From the IMG/VR virus record IMGVR_UViG_3300025012_000108, positions 1 through 54,907 of that record: a DNA stretch of 54,907 bases; one strand, written 5' to 3'. Below, in pieces: positions 1 to 9,521 of the stretch. Numbering within the stretch: the stretch's first letter is position 1; every line of letters begins with the position of its first letter. Made by a program: the position numbers and the translations under genes. The notes under the pieces were generated by a model that did not search any database, had not been told where the DNA came from, and was given only the letters and a program-made list of their open reading frames with translations. Source of the stretch: a virus.

Positions 1-43
1 CCTATCATGGTGCCATTGGCGGCGGCATTGGCACCATGATAGG
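1..43. other. Inverted snap-back at contig start
   Basis: Bases 1-14 are the exact reverse complement of bases 30-43. Bases 1-11 do not match the sequence that precedes the same segment at the other end of the window (54771-54781), whereas bases 12 onward match perfectly. The first 11 bases are therefore probably a foldback or assembly artefact and not phage sequence. Confidence 0.75.
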
Positions 44-137
44 CATCATTGAGCACCCCGCAGTTGCCCCCCGTTTGGCAATGGCGCTTTACAAGGCCAG
101 CAAAGGCAAAATGACCATGCCGCAGGCTAGGGCATCG
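12..137. repeat. Terminal direct repeat, left copy
   Basis: These 126 bases are identical to 54782-54907. The repeat lies inside a coding region whose frame is preserved across the join, so it looks like the overlap left when a circular or circularly permuted genome is written linearly. A true short terminal repeat cannot be excluded from sequence alone. Confidence 0.9.
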
Positions 138-743
138 GCTAACGAGCGGCTGGACCAGTTGAAGGCTAAATTGAAAGATCAGCGTGGGCTGGTGGGGAAG
201 GATATAGACGCAGCACAAAAAACCAAGAGGGCCAAGTGGGACAATAGCAAAATAATCTTTGACCCCGATTTGCCAGTATCGCAGGGGGGAGCGTTTGACC
301 CTGCTACCGGCAAAATCCGGGTGAACCCAAAAAACCCCAATCTTGACGTAAACGTATCGCATGAAATATATCACCATTGGGCTAACAAAAACCCTAGCGT
401 TGCAAAAGGGGTGCACAGCCGAATATCTGCAATCATAGACGAATCCGCGTCAACCCACCCAATTTCAAAAGATGCAATAGCCGAAGCCAAGGAAATGCTC
501 AAATCTGGCGACCTCAGCAAAAGGGAATATGACAGGTATATAAAACAGCAGGTTGACGACCACAGGGACGCTCTTGGCGCTGGCGACGGTCTTACAATGG
601 CGTCACTTGAGGAAGAGGTGGCGGCGCGTATTCTCTCTGGCGACTTGGAAAGTTTTGACGGGTGGTTTACCCCAGGACAACTCAAGCGGCTGCAATCGAT
701 AGTCACCCCGGCCAAAGGCCATCTAAGCACGTTTAGAAAATAA
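12..743 (+). CDS. C-terminal part of large ejection-type protein with HExxH motif (continues from 53450)
   Basis: This is the end of the frame that begins at 53450. Joining 54907 to 138 keeps the frame and gives a protein of about 687 residues. The part seen here starts with a glycine-zipper stretch (AIGGGIGTMIG), then a charged region, then an HEIYHH segment (codons 360-377) that fits the HExxH zinc-metallopeptidase motif, then a C-terminal helical stretch. Glycine zippers are common in phage proteins that enter the host envelope, and peptidase-like domains in such proteins could open the cell wall or mature virion components; that role is inferred. The third zinc ligand is not obvious by eye. 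The next gene starts 19 bases after the stop. Confidence 0.75.
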   Translation, partial: AIGGGIGTMIGIIEHPAVAPRLAMALYKASKGKMTMPQARASANERLDQLKAKLKDQRGLVGKDIDAAQKTKRAKWDNSKIIFDPDLPVSQGGAFDPATGKIRVNPKNPNLDVNVSHEIYHHWANKNPSVAKGVHSRISAIIDESASTHPISKDAIAEAKEMLKSGDLSKREYDRYIKQQVDDHRDALGAGDGLTMASLEEEVAARILSGDLESFDGWFTPGQLKRLQSIVTPAKGHLSTFRK

Positions 744-762
744 CCCAAAAAAGGAGCAACAC

Positions 763-867
763 ATGCCCAAAGCACCGGTAAAAACATCCATGGCGCCTCG
801 TCCCCCCCGTTTCGGCAACATGAGCGGAGGCAAGAAGGGAACCAAAGGCGGCGGCAAGAAGTGCTAA
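763..867 (+). CDS. Small basic Lys/Gly-rich protein, 34 aa
   Basis: A short frame with a clear site (AAAGGAG) seven to eight bases before ATG. The product has an N-terminal Pro/Lys segment and a C-terminal Gly-Lys-rich tail ending in Cys. No family recognised. Its position between the last ejection gene and a membrane protein, with good ribosome-binding spacing, argues that it is real. The positive charge would suit DNA or RNA contact, but that is only a guess. Confidence 0.55.
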   Translation: MPKAPVKTSMAPRPPRFGNMSGGKKGTKGGGKKC

Positions 868-918
868 CCCATGGGGGCATCCTTGCCCCCTACTTCAAAC
901 ACTGACCAGGGGGCAAGG

Positions 919-1170
919 ATGCCAAGCGCCGAGATAATCATCTGGACCGCGATATCCGGACTAATAGTTATGATGATAGCCCTGATTGCCTTCCTCATGA
1001 AGTTCGGGCTTGACCGGATATTGACAGAGATTCAGGGCTTGCGATACGACATAAAAACTGAGAACTCGGAACGGGCCAAACTGGAGTTGCGGCAAGAGCG
1101 CATGGAGACACGGTGCAAAGTAATCCACGGCGAGGACCCCATGCCATGCAAAAGTATTCACCCCTCTTAG
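919..1170 (+). CDS. Small membrane protein with coiled coil (holin or inner-spanin candidate)
   Basis: An 83-residue product with one strong transmembrane helix (residues about 6-28), then a charged helix of about 40 residues that looks coiled-coil, and two Cys near the end. An upstream in-frame ATG at 871 lacks a ribosome site, whereas 919 follows GGGGGCAAGG, so 919 is preferred. One N-terminal helix plus a soluble coiled coil fits an inner-membrane spanin or an XhlA-like lysis accessory; a simple holin is also possible. The endolysin at 9048 has no signal peptide, so a holin is needed somewhere in this genome. The stop precedes the fibre gene at 1179 by 8 bases. Confidence 0.55.
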   Translation: MPSAEIIIWTAISGLIVMMIALIAFLMKFGLDRILTEIQGLRYDIKTENSERAKLELRQERMETRCKVIHGEDPMPCKSIHPS

Positions 1171-1178
1171 GAGCCATC

Positions 1179-3221
1179 ATGAAACGTTTTCTATCCCTCA
1201 TCCTCATAGCCTTTGCTCTCACAGCTTGCGGGTGTCCTGAACCGGCGCAGGCGGCGACGAACGCGCAGAGCATCACGTTCCTGCTCTCCCAGGTACGCAA
1301 CAGCTCCGGAGCACTGGCAGGGGGGAAAGTCTATTTCTACGCCGCAGGGACTAGCACCCCGAAAACCGTATGGCTCAACAGGGCAAAGACCACTGTTGCG
1401 GCCAACCCTTACACGTTAAGCAGCAACGCCACCGCACAACTTTTTGGTGAAGGGCTGTACCGCGTGGTCATTAAGACGGCGGCGGGGGTTACCATCCCCG
1501 GCGGCGACATGGATAACCTGTCGTTCAAAGACGTGATAGACCCCCTAGAGGCCGACGTTGCCACCTACGGCACCCTTTCCGCAGCGGTTGCGGCTATCGG
1601 CTCGGTTACGCCTACCACGCTGAAGTACGCCACGGACCAGAGCGTTACCACTTTGACCGTCACCGACAACATCCACCTTGTCGGGGTCAACGATGCAGCT
1701 ATCAGTTTTAGCGGCACCCTTACCATCAACGGGCCTGTTACTAGCCTGAAAACGGCGGGGGCTGGCGCTCTGGTTCTCAACGGCGCAGTGAACGGAGAAC
1801 CCAAGTTTCGGCATAGCGGTGGTACCTCGGGGATATCCTACGCGGAGCCTGACTGGTGGGATGTGGACGGCGTGCAGGACCAGGTGCAATGGGAGGCCGC
1901 TATTGCCGCGCTCAACGTGGGTGGTGTGCTGCGTTCCAGACCCAAGACCTACATTATCGATGACGAAATATCCGTTAACCGGGGCATCATCATTGAGCAT
2001 TACGGCACGATCAAAATAAAGGACAACTCAGCGGCGGGGATAGGCACCGCCCATACTATGGTTGAAATCAGCGCCGACGACGTGACCTTTACCGGTGGCA
2101 AGGTTGACGGTAACATGGCTAATCAGTCGTGGGTGTGGTCATCTGTCGCCAACTACGGCATCTCCACCAGCGGCAAAAACACCATTGTCAAAGACGTGGA
2201 AATCTACGGGGTGACCGGTAACGGGTGCGGTGCGGTGACAGGGGGCGACTACAGCACGTGGCAGAATGTTACATCTCACGGCAACGGGAAAAAGGGGCTT
2301 CATTCTGCCGCCGTAGTCGGGACGCGCGTCATTGGTGGCAGGTACTACGACAACGAGCACGACAGCGGTATAGGGTTGCACCAAGGGGCTTACAACACTA
2401 CCGTGACCGGGGCAATCTCTTACAATAACGCCACCTACGGCATCCACACGGGAGAGTCGTTTGACATCCCCGGTGCAGCCATCGGCAACATCACCATTTC
2501 CGGGTGCAAGGTTTACGATAACACCGTCACCAACATCTTCATTGCGCGGTTTTGGGACTCAGGTGGGACCGATGAGGCCGCTGTTGACAACAGAACCATC
2601 ATTACCGGCAACCACCTGTATTACACAACTCAGCCCGCTACGGATGTGGCACGGTACAATATCGAGATTTACAGCGCCAAAGGGACCGTGATAGCCAACA
2701 ACATCCTTGGCCGGGGCGGTGTCAACAACTACAACGGCATCAACACCGACATAAGCACAAACCAGTTTTACGCCGACTACACCAACACCAACCCGTACCA
2801 GATTCGCCTCAGCGGCCTTGCTGTGACCGGCTCCCATGCCAGCCACTTGATTACCTACGGGACCAAGATTCGCAACAACACATTTGAACTGTCCAACGTC
2901 ACCAACGCCATTTACGCTTCCGAAACCTTGGCAACGGAGATCAGAAACAACACCTTCCGCGTCATCACCGGAGGTACTTACGAAATCCGGATAAACGATG
3001 CTACCAGCATCGCCAATACCATCATTGACCAGCCAAGCGGCAGGGTGCGCCTCGGGGCCACCGTCTACACCACCGGTTACATCACCAGCCGGGATGTGGC
3101 TGTAGGTGCGCCTACCTCAACCCCCGCGCAGATCGGTTACGAGTATCTGAACAGTTCCACCGGAAAGTGGTACAAAGCGACATGCACCACGTCTAGCGCC
3201 TGTTGGGCAATCCTGAACTAA
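1179..3221 (+). CDS. Tail fibre/tailspike with lipoprotein-like signal and beta-helix
   Basis: The product is 680 residues from ATG 1179, chosen for the TTAGGAG site; upstream in-frame starts lack one. Residues 1-25 form a Sec-type signal with a lipobox (LTAC), which is odd for a virion protein. Residues about 27-115 match the common phage fibre head domain (FYAAGTSTPKTVW, then a Pro/Gly turn and a VVIK strand). The rest is a long run of short repeats rich in Asn, Gly, Thr and Val, typical of right-handed parallel beta-helix tailspikes that bind or cut surface polysaccharide. The last 40 residues form a small separate domain with two Cys. Enzyme activity cannot be assigned by eye. Confidence 0.8.
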   Translation: MKRFLSLILIAFALTACGCPEPAQAATNAQSITFLLSQVRNSSGALAGGKVYFYAAGTSTPKTVWLNRAKTTVAANPYTLSSNATAQLFGEGLYRVVIKTAAGVTIPGGDMDNLSFKDVIDPLEADVATYGTLSAAVAAIGSVTPTTLKYATDQSVTTLTVTDNIHLVGVNDAAISFSGTLTINGPVTSLKTAGAGALVLNGAVNGEPKFRHSGGTSGISYAEPDWWDVDGVQDQVQWEAAIAALNVGGVLRSRPKTYIIDDEISVNRGIIIEHYGTIKIKDNSAAGIGTAHTMVEISADDVTFTGGKVDGNMANQSWVWSSVANYGISTSGKNTIVKDVEIYGVTGNGCGAVTGGDYSTWQNVTSHGNGKKGLHSAAVVGTRVIGGRYYDNEHDSGIGLHQGAYNTTVTGAISYNNATYGIHTGESFDIPGAAIGNITISGCKVYDNTVTNIFIARFWDSGGTDEAAVDNRTIITGNHLYYTTQPATDVARYNIEIYSAKGTVIANNILGRGGVNNYNGINTDISTNQFYADYTNTNPYQIRLSGLAVTGSHASHLITYGTKIRNNTFELSNVTNAIYASETLATEIRNNTFRVITGGTYEIRINDATSIANTIIDQPSGRVRLGATVYTTGYITSRDVAVGAPTSTPAQIGYEYLNSSTGKWYKATCTTSSACWAILN

Positions 3222-3263
3222 TCCCTTAACCGTTTGTCGGAGAACACCGGCCACGGAGGACAC

Positions 3264-6200
3264 ATGAAACGTTTCTGTATCTATGCCGCACTTGTCTTGT
3301 TTGTCGCTTTCCTCACCGCCCAAATGATCTACGGAGCGGCGACTCCCATTGTGCCTATCGCCACCGCCACCCGCGCAGGCATCGTCAAAGGTGGAGGAGT
3401 AGGCATCGAGATTGAGGCAGACGGCACTATCAACGCTACAGGGGAAACTACGGCGGGGATATCGCCGGAAGTCTTTGCAGCGTATACCGGAGTAGGCGGG
3501 GGACGCGTTACTCAGGCGCAGCTTTCCAGCGCGGTAGGCCCAGCGGGGCAAGACGGCGCGGCAGCGACTATCGCAATTGGTACCACCACAACGGGCGCGG
3601 CGGGGAGTTCGGCGAACGTTAACAACACCGGAACCACCAATGCTGCGATACTTAACTTCACCATTCCCCGAGGCGCGACCGGTGCCACAGGCGCAACCGG
3701 TCCTCAAGGGCCGACCGGTGCCACAGGGCCACAGGGCACCGCTGGCGGCTCGATGGCATGGCGTGGTGTGTGGGAGGAGTTGGTTGAATACTACGCCAAC
3801 GACGCCGTATCCTACGGCACCCCTGCATCAACCTACATCGCTATTGAAACATCTACCGGTGCCGCTCCGGACTCAAGCCCCACATATTGGAGCCTCAGCG
3901 CGGAGCATGGGGCAACTGGGGCAACTGGTGCAACAGGGTCTGAAGGGCCGCAGGGGCCGCAAGGATTTCAAGGCTACTCCGGGGCGCAGGGACCACAAGG
4001 GCCACAAGGTGAGACCGGCGCGACCGGCGCGGCCGGGCCAGCGGGTTTGGACGGGGGCACTCTCGTGTTCAAGGGGGCGTGGAGCGCATTTGTCAACTAC
4101 TCCACCCTTGACTCCGTGACCTACAACGGGTCTAGCTTTGCGGCTAAGTTGCCATCCCTCAACCTCCCCCCGTGGATACCGCCAGCTAGCCCGACCACGC
4201 CGCAGAATGACACATGGCAGATGCAAGCGCAGCGTGGGTCTGATGGTTCGACCGGGGCGACGGGGGCCACCGGGGCGACGGGACCAGCAGGGACGACAGA
4301 CCATGTTGCTTTATCCAATCTCGATTACGAGGGCAGTGGGCACACGGGGTTTGAACCCGCCGACGCCACCATCATCAAATCTGGCGAGCTCTCTGCCGAG
4401 ACCGACGACCCCGCGACAGACGTGGCGGCTAGCGTTGCCGGGGTCAAAGCGGTGCAGGACGCGGTGGACGGGCTGGCCGTTAGCCCGACAAAATACATGG
4501 ACGGGCAGAGCGGCAGGAACACGCTGGCGGCATGGGTAGCCGACCCTACAATTGATGTGACCGCCGCGCTGCAAGCCGCACTGAACAGCGCTAAAAGGGT
4601 AGTTCTGGACAACTCGAAGAAATACGTGATTGAGTCAGCAGACCTGACTATCCCCAACTATGCCGCGCTGGTCGGCGGCTATGAGCACGTATCCAATTCT
4701 AGTAAGAACTTCACAACAATTGGCTCGGCGCTCTACCTGAAGAACGGCAAGCGCATCATTATGAAAAACGGGGCACAGTTGAAGGGCGTACTGGTGCTGC
4801 GAGGCGACATCGCCGGGCTGATTAACAATGGAGATACTGATTTTGCCGGAACTGCGATTGTGTCAGACCACGCAGACAATTACATAGGATACAACGCAAT
4901 CATAGGGTTTGAGTACGGTATTTGGAACGACGGCTTGCAGGGTGGTGAGCCGTACAACCGGCCCAGAGCCACCATCGAAAACAACATCATCGACTGCAAA
5001 AACGGGATTGTGCTCGCGGACAGCGGCGATACCGCCCGGATCAAAGGGAACCACATCTGGCCGTTTACCAGCAATGTGTCCAACGGATACGCCTACCACA
5101 TGCGGAGCGGGTACGGGATCAGGCTCTCCAATGTTTATGACTGGGCGCAACTCAGCGACAACGTGGTATACGGATTTGCTGTTGGCTACTCCTTTCACAA
5201 CGTAAACTCTGTGTCCTCATTGCGAGATGGATGCGATGCGCCTAGTTACTCGGAGTTGGCCGGAGCCAGAACAACTATAGGCATGGAGATCACCGGGACC
5301 TCGACAGAGGTTATGCTGGTTGCTCCACAAATAGCCTCGCAAGACCGGGCTATTGTTGTGAACACCTCCCCTGCCGGCAAAACTACAATGATTGATATGC
5401 CCGCTCTATGGGCAAACAACACGAACAACATTCACGTGCTGGGCGGCAACACCGATATATCTGGCGGGGTGATTAGAGGGACGACCATTGAAGGCGCTTT
5501 ACCCAACGGTATAGTTGTTGACAATGCAGCATCGATAGTCAGGTACAGCGGGACCCGGTTTATCAGCCTCCTCAATGAGACGGTCCAGACGGCGGGGGTC
5601 ATAGATTCGGTTCTGTCCTCTGAGTTCAAGTCCCGGCTCGTTGGGGGTGAAGGTCAAGCATACCTCACCGGGGGGGACTCTTCTTCTGACAGTGCCAAAC
5701 TATATCTCGGTAACGGCGCGGACGAATCGGCGTCCCACATAATGTATACCGGCAGTTCGGGCACGCTGAAGGCCGTTGTAGGCTCTAAAGAGGGCTGGCG
5801 CGTCAGCACTGCTGGCACTGGCATAGGAACCGCGTCAATACGTGCAAACCTGCACAGTGTAGGCACCACCATCTTAGGGACCGGAACAGCCGCATTAGCT
5901 GACACGCTCATGGACGACAACGCAGGGCCGCAGATCAATCCTTATCTGGACGCGTCAGGCAATAAACTGAAGTTCAAAGTCATTTATGACGGAACCGCTG
6001 GTGACACCGGGCGCACCGTGCAGACCGGCGAAATACCTCTAGGCCAGACATTCGGCACCGCCGCCTTCACCCCCTCCTCGGATTATGCCCCTGCATCGAT
6101 TGTGGCGACAGCAGAGAGCGCGTTGCAGCCGACTGGCAGCGGAGCGGGGCTGACGGGGATCACGGCGGCACAGGTGGGGGCGGTGGCGACCGTTAATGTG

Positions 6201-8732
6201 GTTGCTACCATGGATGGAACAACGGACGCCTCGGCAATAGTCCAAGCAGCGGTGAACTCGCTATCAGCGACGGGTGGTGTGGTGACCATCCCTGTGGGGA
6301 AAATCAAATTCTCCAACGTGACGCTTCCGGCAGGGGTCGTCCTGCAAGGGACTGGTGGAAAAAGTACAACACTTGACAGGGGTACGTGGGTCTATGTCAC
6401 TGATACGACGGACAATGCCATTAAGATGGGATCTAGCACACAGATAAAAGGATTGAACTTCTGGTATCCAAGCCAGACTAAAACATCATCTACGCTCACC
6501 ACATATCCAGCAACAATTAAAGTCAATAACTATTCTGTCAACATGGACGTACGGGATTGCAACTTCGGTAATGCCTACCACGCCATTGACGCTGAAAACA
6601 CGGCAGCGGCAGCTCACGCATCGCTAACCGTGGCTGATGTCACAGGGTTTCCACTGGCACTCGGTATCACTGATGACAACAGCGTGGACGTGGATCGTTT
6701 TACCAACGTTCACTGGAACCCCGCCGCAATGCCGGGATATTACTCAGGGGATTACAACGACACGTTTCTGGCTGGCGTATCATCAACTGCCGTTGGAATG
6801 AGAGTTAAAAAAGTCGATTGGCCCATCATTACCGGCTATTTTGCCTACGGCTACGCCAAGGGGTTGCAATTTACCAATAATGGCGACAGTTTGGGAGTTG
6901 ACACACCAATCGTCACAGGGGGTGGGCTGGACTCTTGCCGAATCGGGGTTGACATATCAGGCGCTGCAAGGGGTGTCCAGCTCCAAAATGTCCCGGTGAC
7001 TGCCTGGGACTGGAAAGATGCCACTTTTAAAACTGGTGTGGCTGTCAATGCCGATACGACCGGAGATATTTCAGTTGATGGTATGAGCGTTTGGGGTCCG
7101 ACAAGCAAAGCGTTCAATATTGTGAACGCTGGGAAGGTAGTGTTTAACGACCTAAAAATCCGAGATTACGGGGCATACGCAACATCGGCCAACCCGTTTG
7201 GTACTGTCGGGACCGTCACCAGCTTCCGGCTCAACGGCGGGTTTGCAGATGGACTCAGCCGAAATTATGCTAGGGGTCTGGATATTTCCAGCACGGCAGA
7301 CAATGTGGAGATTACCGGATTCACATTCAAAGATATTGGGGCAACACCGCAATACCCGATATCGATAGCTGACGGTGCCGATCGCATTAACATTCACGAC
7401 AACAAATATATCAACGTCGCGGCCATCTCGGATAGCTCCACGACCGCTAATAAATCCATCATCCTCGGCACCGTCACAGCCATAGGCGCAACCCCGAGCG
7501 ACAACAGTATCCCCACGGAAAAAGCTGTCGATGACGCTATCACGGCTGCAGTTCTAGGCGGTGGTTCGATGATTTGGCCTTCAGGTGGTGCCGGTGTACC
7601 TAATTACAATGGCTCCTCTGCTTGGGGTGCATCTTATGGCGCCGCATCACCGATCCCCGCTAATTTTGTCGCGGGGAAAATAGACCAGGCGGCTACAGCT
7701 ACCCAGTCCATAACTTACAGCGATGCACTGACTACCGGCGCTCCTGCTGTATTAACGCTGAAACATGCAACATCTGCAACCGCCGCTAACAACATCGGAA
7801 CCCAAATAGGGTTTTTCTCCCAGAATGCGGCAGGGACACAAATTAATTCAGCGGCGATAATCTCCCGATTACTTGATGCTACCGCGAATACAGGAGATTT
7901 CGAGTTTTATGCTAATGATGGTTCGGGTGTTAAGAAAACAATGCAACTGGATGGCGTAGGGAATCTAACCGTGCTTGGCCCTTCACCTACAATAACTGCT
8001 ACCGGTGCAAACTCAGGGTTAACCTTGAACCACACAGGTCAGGGTACTCTTCGCATGTACAACACCAGTTACGGCACAGATCAAAAATATTTAGAATGGT
8101 TACAGAGCGCTGGCAAGATGGAAATGCGCTTTGTCAATGATGCGTATTCTGCGGCATCAAATATCATGGAGGCGAACAGAAATTCAGGGGCGCACACAGT
8201 TAAAAATGTGTCTTTTCCAGTGGGGGCGGTCTGCATTGGCAGTAATACCTGTGATGGCAATGGCAACCTTAGCGTGAGCGGAACGATTTCATCTGGCTCC
8301 ACTGGCACATTCAGCGAGGCGGTGACAGCCGACAGTTTCTTAGCCACTGGTGCCGGTTTTGGACTCAATCAGGGCAACACTACCGGCAGTGCAATACCTG
8401 GCGGCACAATCGTTTCGCAAAGCGGGACAGTAGACTATGAGATAGCAGTTGCCAGCGCAAATGCCGCTGATAGGGTCGGGATTGTCAAAGACAATATCGC
8501 CACATCGACCGTAGGCCCGGTGATAGTCTCTGGAAATGTCGGGGTACTGCTCAAGAACTCCACGGCATGCACTAGAGGTCAGTATGTCTCGGTGTCATCT
8601 GACACGGCTGGTAGGGCAACGTGCAGTAGCTCCGCACCCGCAGACGCTGCCGCAGTGCTGCGGTTTATCGGGGTAGCGCAGCAATCTGTGAGCAGTGGAA
8701 CTGATGTTAGGGTTGTTACCAGACTGAGATAA
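3264..8732 (+). CDS. Giant modular tail fibre with collagen-like repeats, 1822 aa
   Basis: The start at 3264 is set by GGAGGA, six bases upstream. Order of parts: a signal-like hydrophobic N-terminus (residues 1-24); a short adaptor; three Gly-X-Y collagen-like tracts (about residues 135-160, 220-270 and 325-350) rich in GAT and GPQ triplets; between them two short aromatic modules with W-x5-Y...D-V-x-Y and a late W, resembling carbohydrate-binding module 5/12; a linker; two beta-helix regions (about 440-800 and 980-1400); and a C-terminal domain ending VVTRLR that resembles fibre or decoration beta-barrels. Collagen-like tracts drive trimerisation in known phage fibres. The protein is probably the main receptor-binding fibre; the host receptor is unknown. 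Confidence 0.8.
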   Translation: MKRFCIYAALVLFVAFLTAQMIYGAATPIVPIATATRAGIVKGGGVGIEIEADGTINATGETTAGISPEVFAAYTGVGGGRVTQAQLSSAVGPAGQDGAAATIAIGTTTTGAAGSSANVNNTGTTNAAILNFTIPRGATGATGATGPQGPTGATGPQGTAGGSMAWRGVWEELVEYYANDAVSYGTPASTYIAIETSTGAAPDSSPTYWSLSAEHGATGATGATGSEGPQGPQGFQGYSGAQGPQGPQGETGATGAAGPAGLDGGTLVFKGAWSAFVNYSTLDSVTYNGSSFAAKLPSLNLPPWIPPASPTTPQNDTWQMQAQRGSDGSTGATGATGATGPAGTTDHVALSNLDYEGSGHTGFEPADATIIKSGELSAETDDPATDVAASVAGVKAVQDAVDGLAVSPTKYMDGQSGRNTLAAWVADPTIDVTAALQAALNSAKRVVLDNSKKYVIESADLTIPNYAALVGGYEHVSNSSKNFTTIGSALYLKNGKRIIMKNGAQLKGVLVLRGDIAGLINNGDTDFAGTAIVSDHADNYIGYNAIIGFEYGIWNDGLQGGEPYNRPRATIENNIIDCKNGIVLADSGDTARIKGNHIWPFTSNVSNGYAYHMRSGYGIRLSNVYDWAQLSDNVVYGFAVGYSFHNVNSVSSLRDGCDAPSYSELAGARTTIGMEITGTSTEVMLVAPQIASQDRAIVVNTSPAGKTTMIDMPALWANNTNNIHVLGGNTDISGGVIRGTTIEGALPNGIVVDNAASIVRYSGTRFISLLNETVQTAGVIDSVLSSEFKSRLVGGEGQAYLTGGDSSSDSAKLYLGNGADESASHIMYTGSSGTLKAVVGSKEGWRVSTAGTGIGTASIRANLHSVGTTILGTGTAALADTLMDDNAGPQINPYLDASGNKLKFKVIYDGTAGDTGRTVQTGEIPLGQTFGTAAFTPSSDYAPASIVATAESALQPTGSGAGLTGITAAQVGAVATVNVVATMDGTTDASAIVQAAVNSLSATGGVVTIPVGKIKFSNVTLPAGVVLQGTGGKSTTLDRGTWVYVTDTTDNAIKMGSSTQIKGLNFWYPSQTKTSSTLTTYPATIKVNNYSVNMDVRDCNFGNAYHAIDAENTAAAAHASLTVADVTGFPLALGITDDNSVDVDRFTNVHWNPAAMPGYYSGDYNDTFLAGVSSTAVGMRVKKVDWPIITGYFAYGYAKGLQFTNNGDSLGVDTPIVTGGGLDSCRIGVDISGAARGVQLQNVPVTAWDWKDATFKTGVAVNADTTGDISVDGMSVWGPTSKAFNIVNAGKVVFNDLKIRDYGAYATSANPFGTVGTVTSFRLNGGFADGLSRNYARGLDISSTADNVEITGFTFKDIGATPQYPISIADGADRINIHDNKYINVAAISDSSTTANKSIILGTVTAIGATPSDNSIPTEKAVDDAITAAVLGGGSMIWPSGGAGVPNYNGSSAWGASYGAASPIPANFVAGKIDQAATATQSITYSDALTTGAPAVLTLKHATSATAANNIGTQIGFFSQNAAGTQINSAAIISRLLDATANTGDFEFYANDGSGVKKTMQLDGVGNLTVLGPSPTITATGANSGLTLNHTGQGTLRMYNTSYGTDQKYLEWLQSAGKMEMRFVNDAYSAASNIMEANRNSGAHTVKNVSFPVGAVCIGSNTCDGNGNLSVSGTISSGSTGTFSEAVTADSFLATGAGFGLNQGNTTGSAIPGGTIVSQSGTVDYEIAVASANAADRVGIVKDNIATSTVGPVIVSGNVGVLLKNSTACTRGQYVSVSSDTAGRATCSSSAPADAAAVLRFIGVAQQSVSSGTDVRVVTRLR

Positions 8733-8741
8733 GGAGCCACC

Positions 8742-9035
8742 ATGACCAGACTGCTAATCATCTTCACCCTGCTGCTCCCCCTCTCCGTTCACGCCGGGGA
8801 GCTCCGCATAGTGAAATGCACTCAGGGGCTGTATGCGGTGCAGGAGCACACAGCCGTCATAGATTGGAGCGATGGATGGGAGACCCGCAAAATGGTTAAC
8901 GCATGGCGCACCCTTCCCGACGCGTCCGGCTGCTACCCTATGGATGCGGCGCGGCGGATCAGGGATGAAGAGCAGGCATGGAGAAACCGCCCGCCCACGC
9001 CACAGGTGATTGAACCGGTGCAGGTGGTGGAATAA
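8742..9035 (+). CDS. Small secreted protein, 97 aa
   Basis: It follows AAGGAG at good spacing, 9 bases after the giant fibre. Residues 1-18 form a clear signal peptide ending VHA-G; no lipobox Cys. The mature part has two Cys that could form a disulphide and a Pro-rich tail. No family recognised. Its place directly before the endolysin suggests a periplasmic role in lysis or superinfection exclusion, but there is no direct evidence. Confidence 0.7.
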   Translation: MTRLLIIFTLLLPLSVHAGELRIVKCTQGLYAVQEHTAVIDWSDGWETRKMVNAWRTLPDASGCYPMDAARRIRDEEQAWRNRPPTPQVIEPVQVVE

Positions 9036-9047
9036 AGGAGGTAAGAA

Positions 9048-9521
9048 ATGAAAATGAGCGCAAACGGGCTGAAGCTGCTGAAGGATTGGGAAGGGTGCGT
9101 GCTCAAGACATACCTTGATGCCGCAGGGCTGAAAACTATCGGTGTCGGCCACCTTCTCACCGAGACGGAGAAGAAAACCGGCTACATTAACATCGCTGGC
9201 AGCAAGGTGGAGTACGCCCACGGCATCACCATGCAGCAAGCCCTTGACCTTTTAGCCCAAGACGTAACTCCGGCAGAGGAAGCGGTCAACAAGGCCGTGA
9301 CGGTCCCTATCTCACAGAATCAGTTTGATACTCTGGTGTCCTTTGCATTCAACGTGGGGTGCGGCGGGTTTCGATCCTCAACTGCCTTGAAGATGGTGAA
9401 CCAGGGGCGTTACGACGATGTGCCGGGGTGGTTGGCAAAGTGGAACCGGGCGGGCGGGAAAGTTTGTGATGGGTTGATTGTCCGGCGCAGGAACGAGATA
9501 AAACTTTGGGAGACGGCATGA
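9048..9521 (+). CDS. Endolysin, GH24 lysozyme (muramidase)
   Basis: A 157-residue glycoside hydrolase family 24 protein that cuts the MurNAc-GlcNAc bond of peptidoglycan. The catalytic signature E-x8-D-x5-T is present as Glu15, Asp24 and Thr30, and the following IGVGH segment is typical. The length matches T4/P21/P22-type lysozymes. There is no signal peptide or anchor, so release to the periplasm probably needs a holin. Start ATG has AAGGAGG seven bases upstream. Its stop overlaps the next start (ATGA). Confidence 0.93.
   Translation: MKMSANGLKLLKDWEGCVLKTYLDAAGLKTIGVGHLLTETEKKTGYINIAGSKVEYAHGITMQQALDLLAQDVTPAEEAVNKAVTVPISQNQFDTLVSFAFNVGCGGFRSSTALKMVNQGRYDDVPGWLAKWNRAGGKVCDGLIVRRRNEIKLWETA

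Noticed and set aside
4140-4320. Collagen-like tract as sequencing artefact
   Set aside because: The repeats are imperfect at the codon level, keep frame and are typical of phage fibres.
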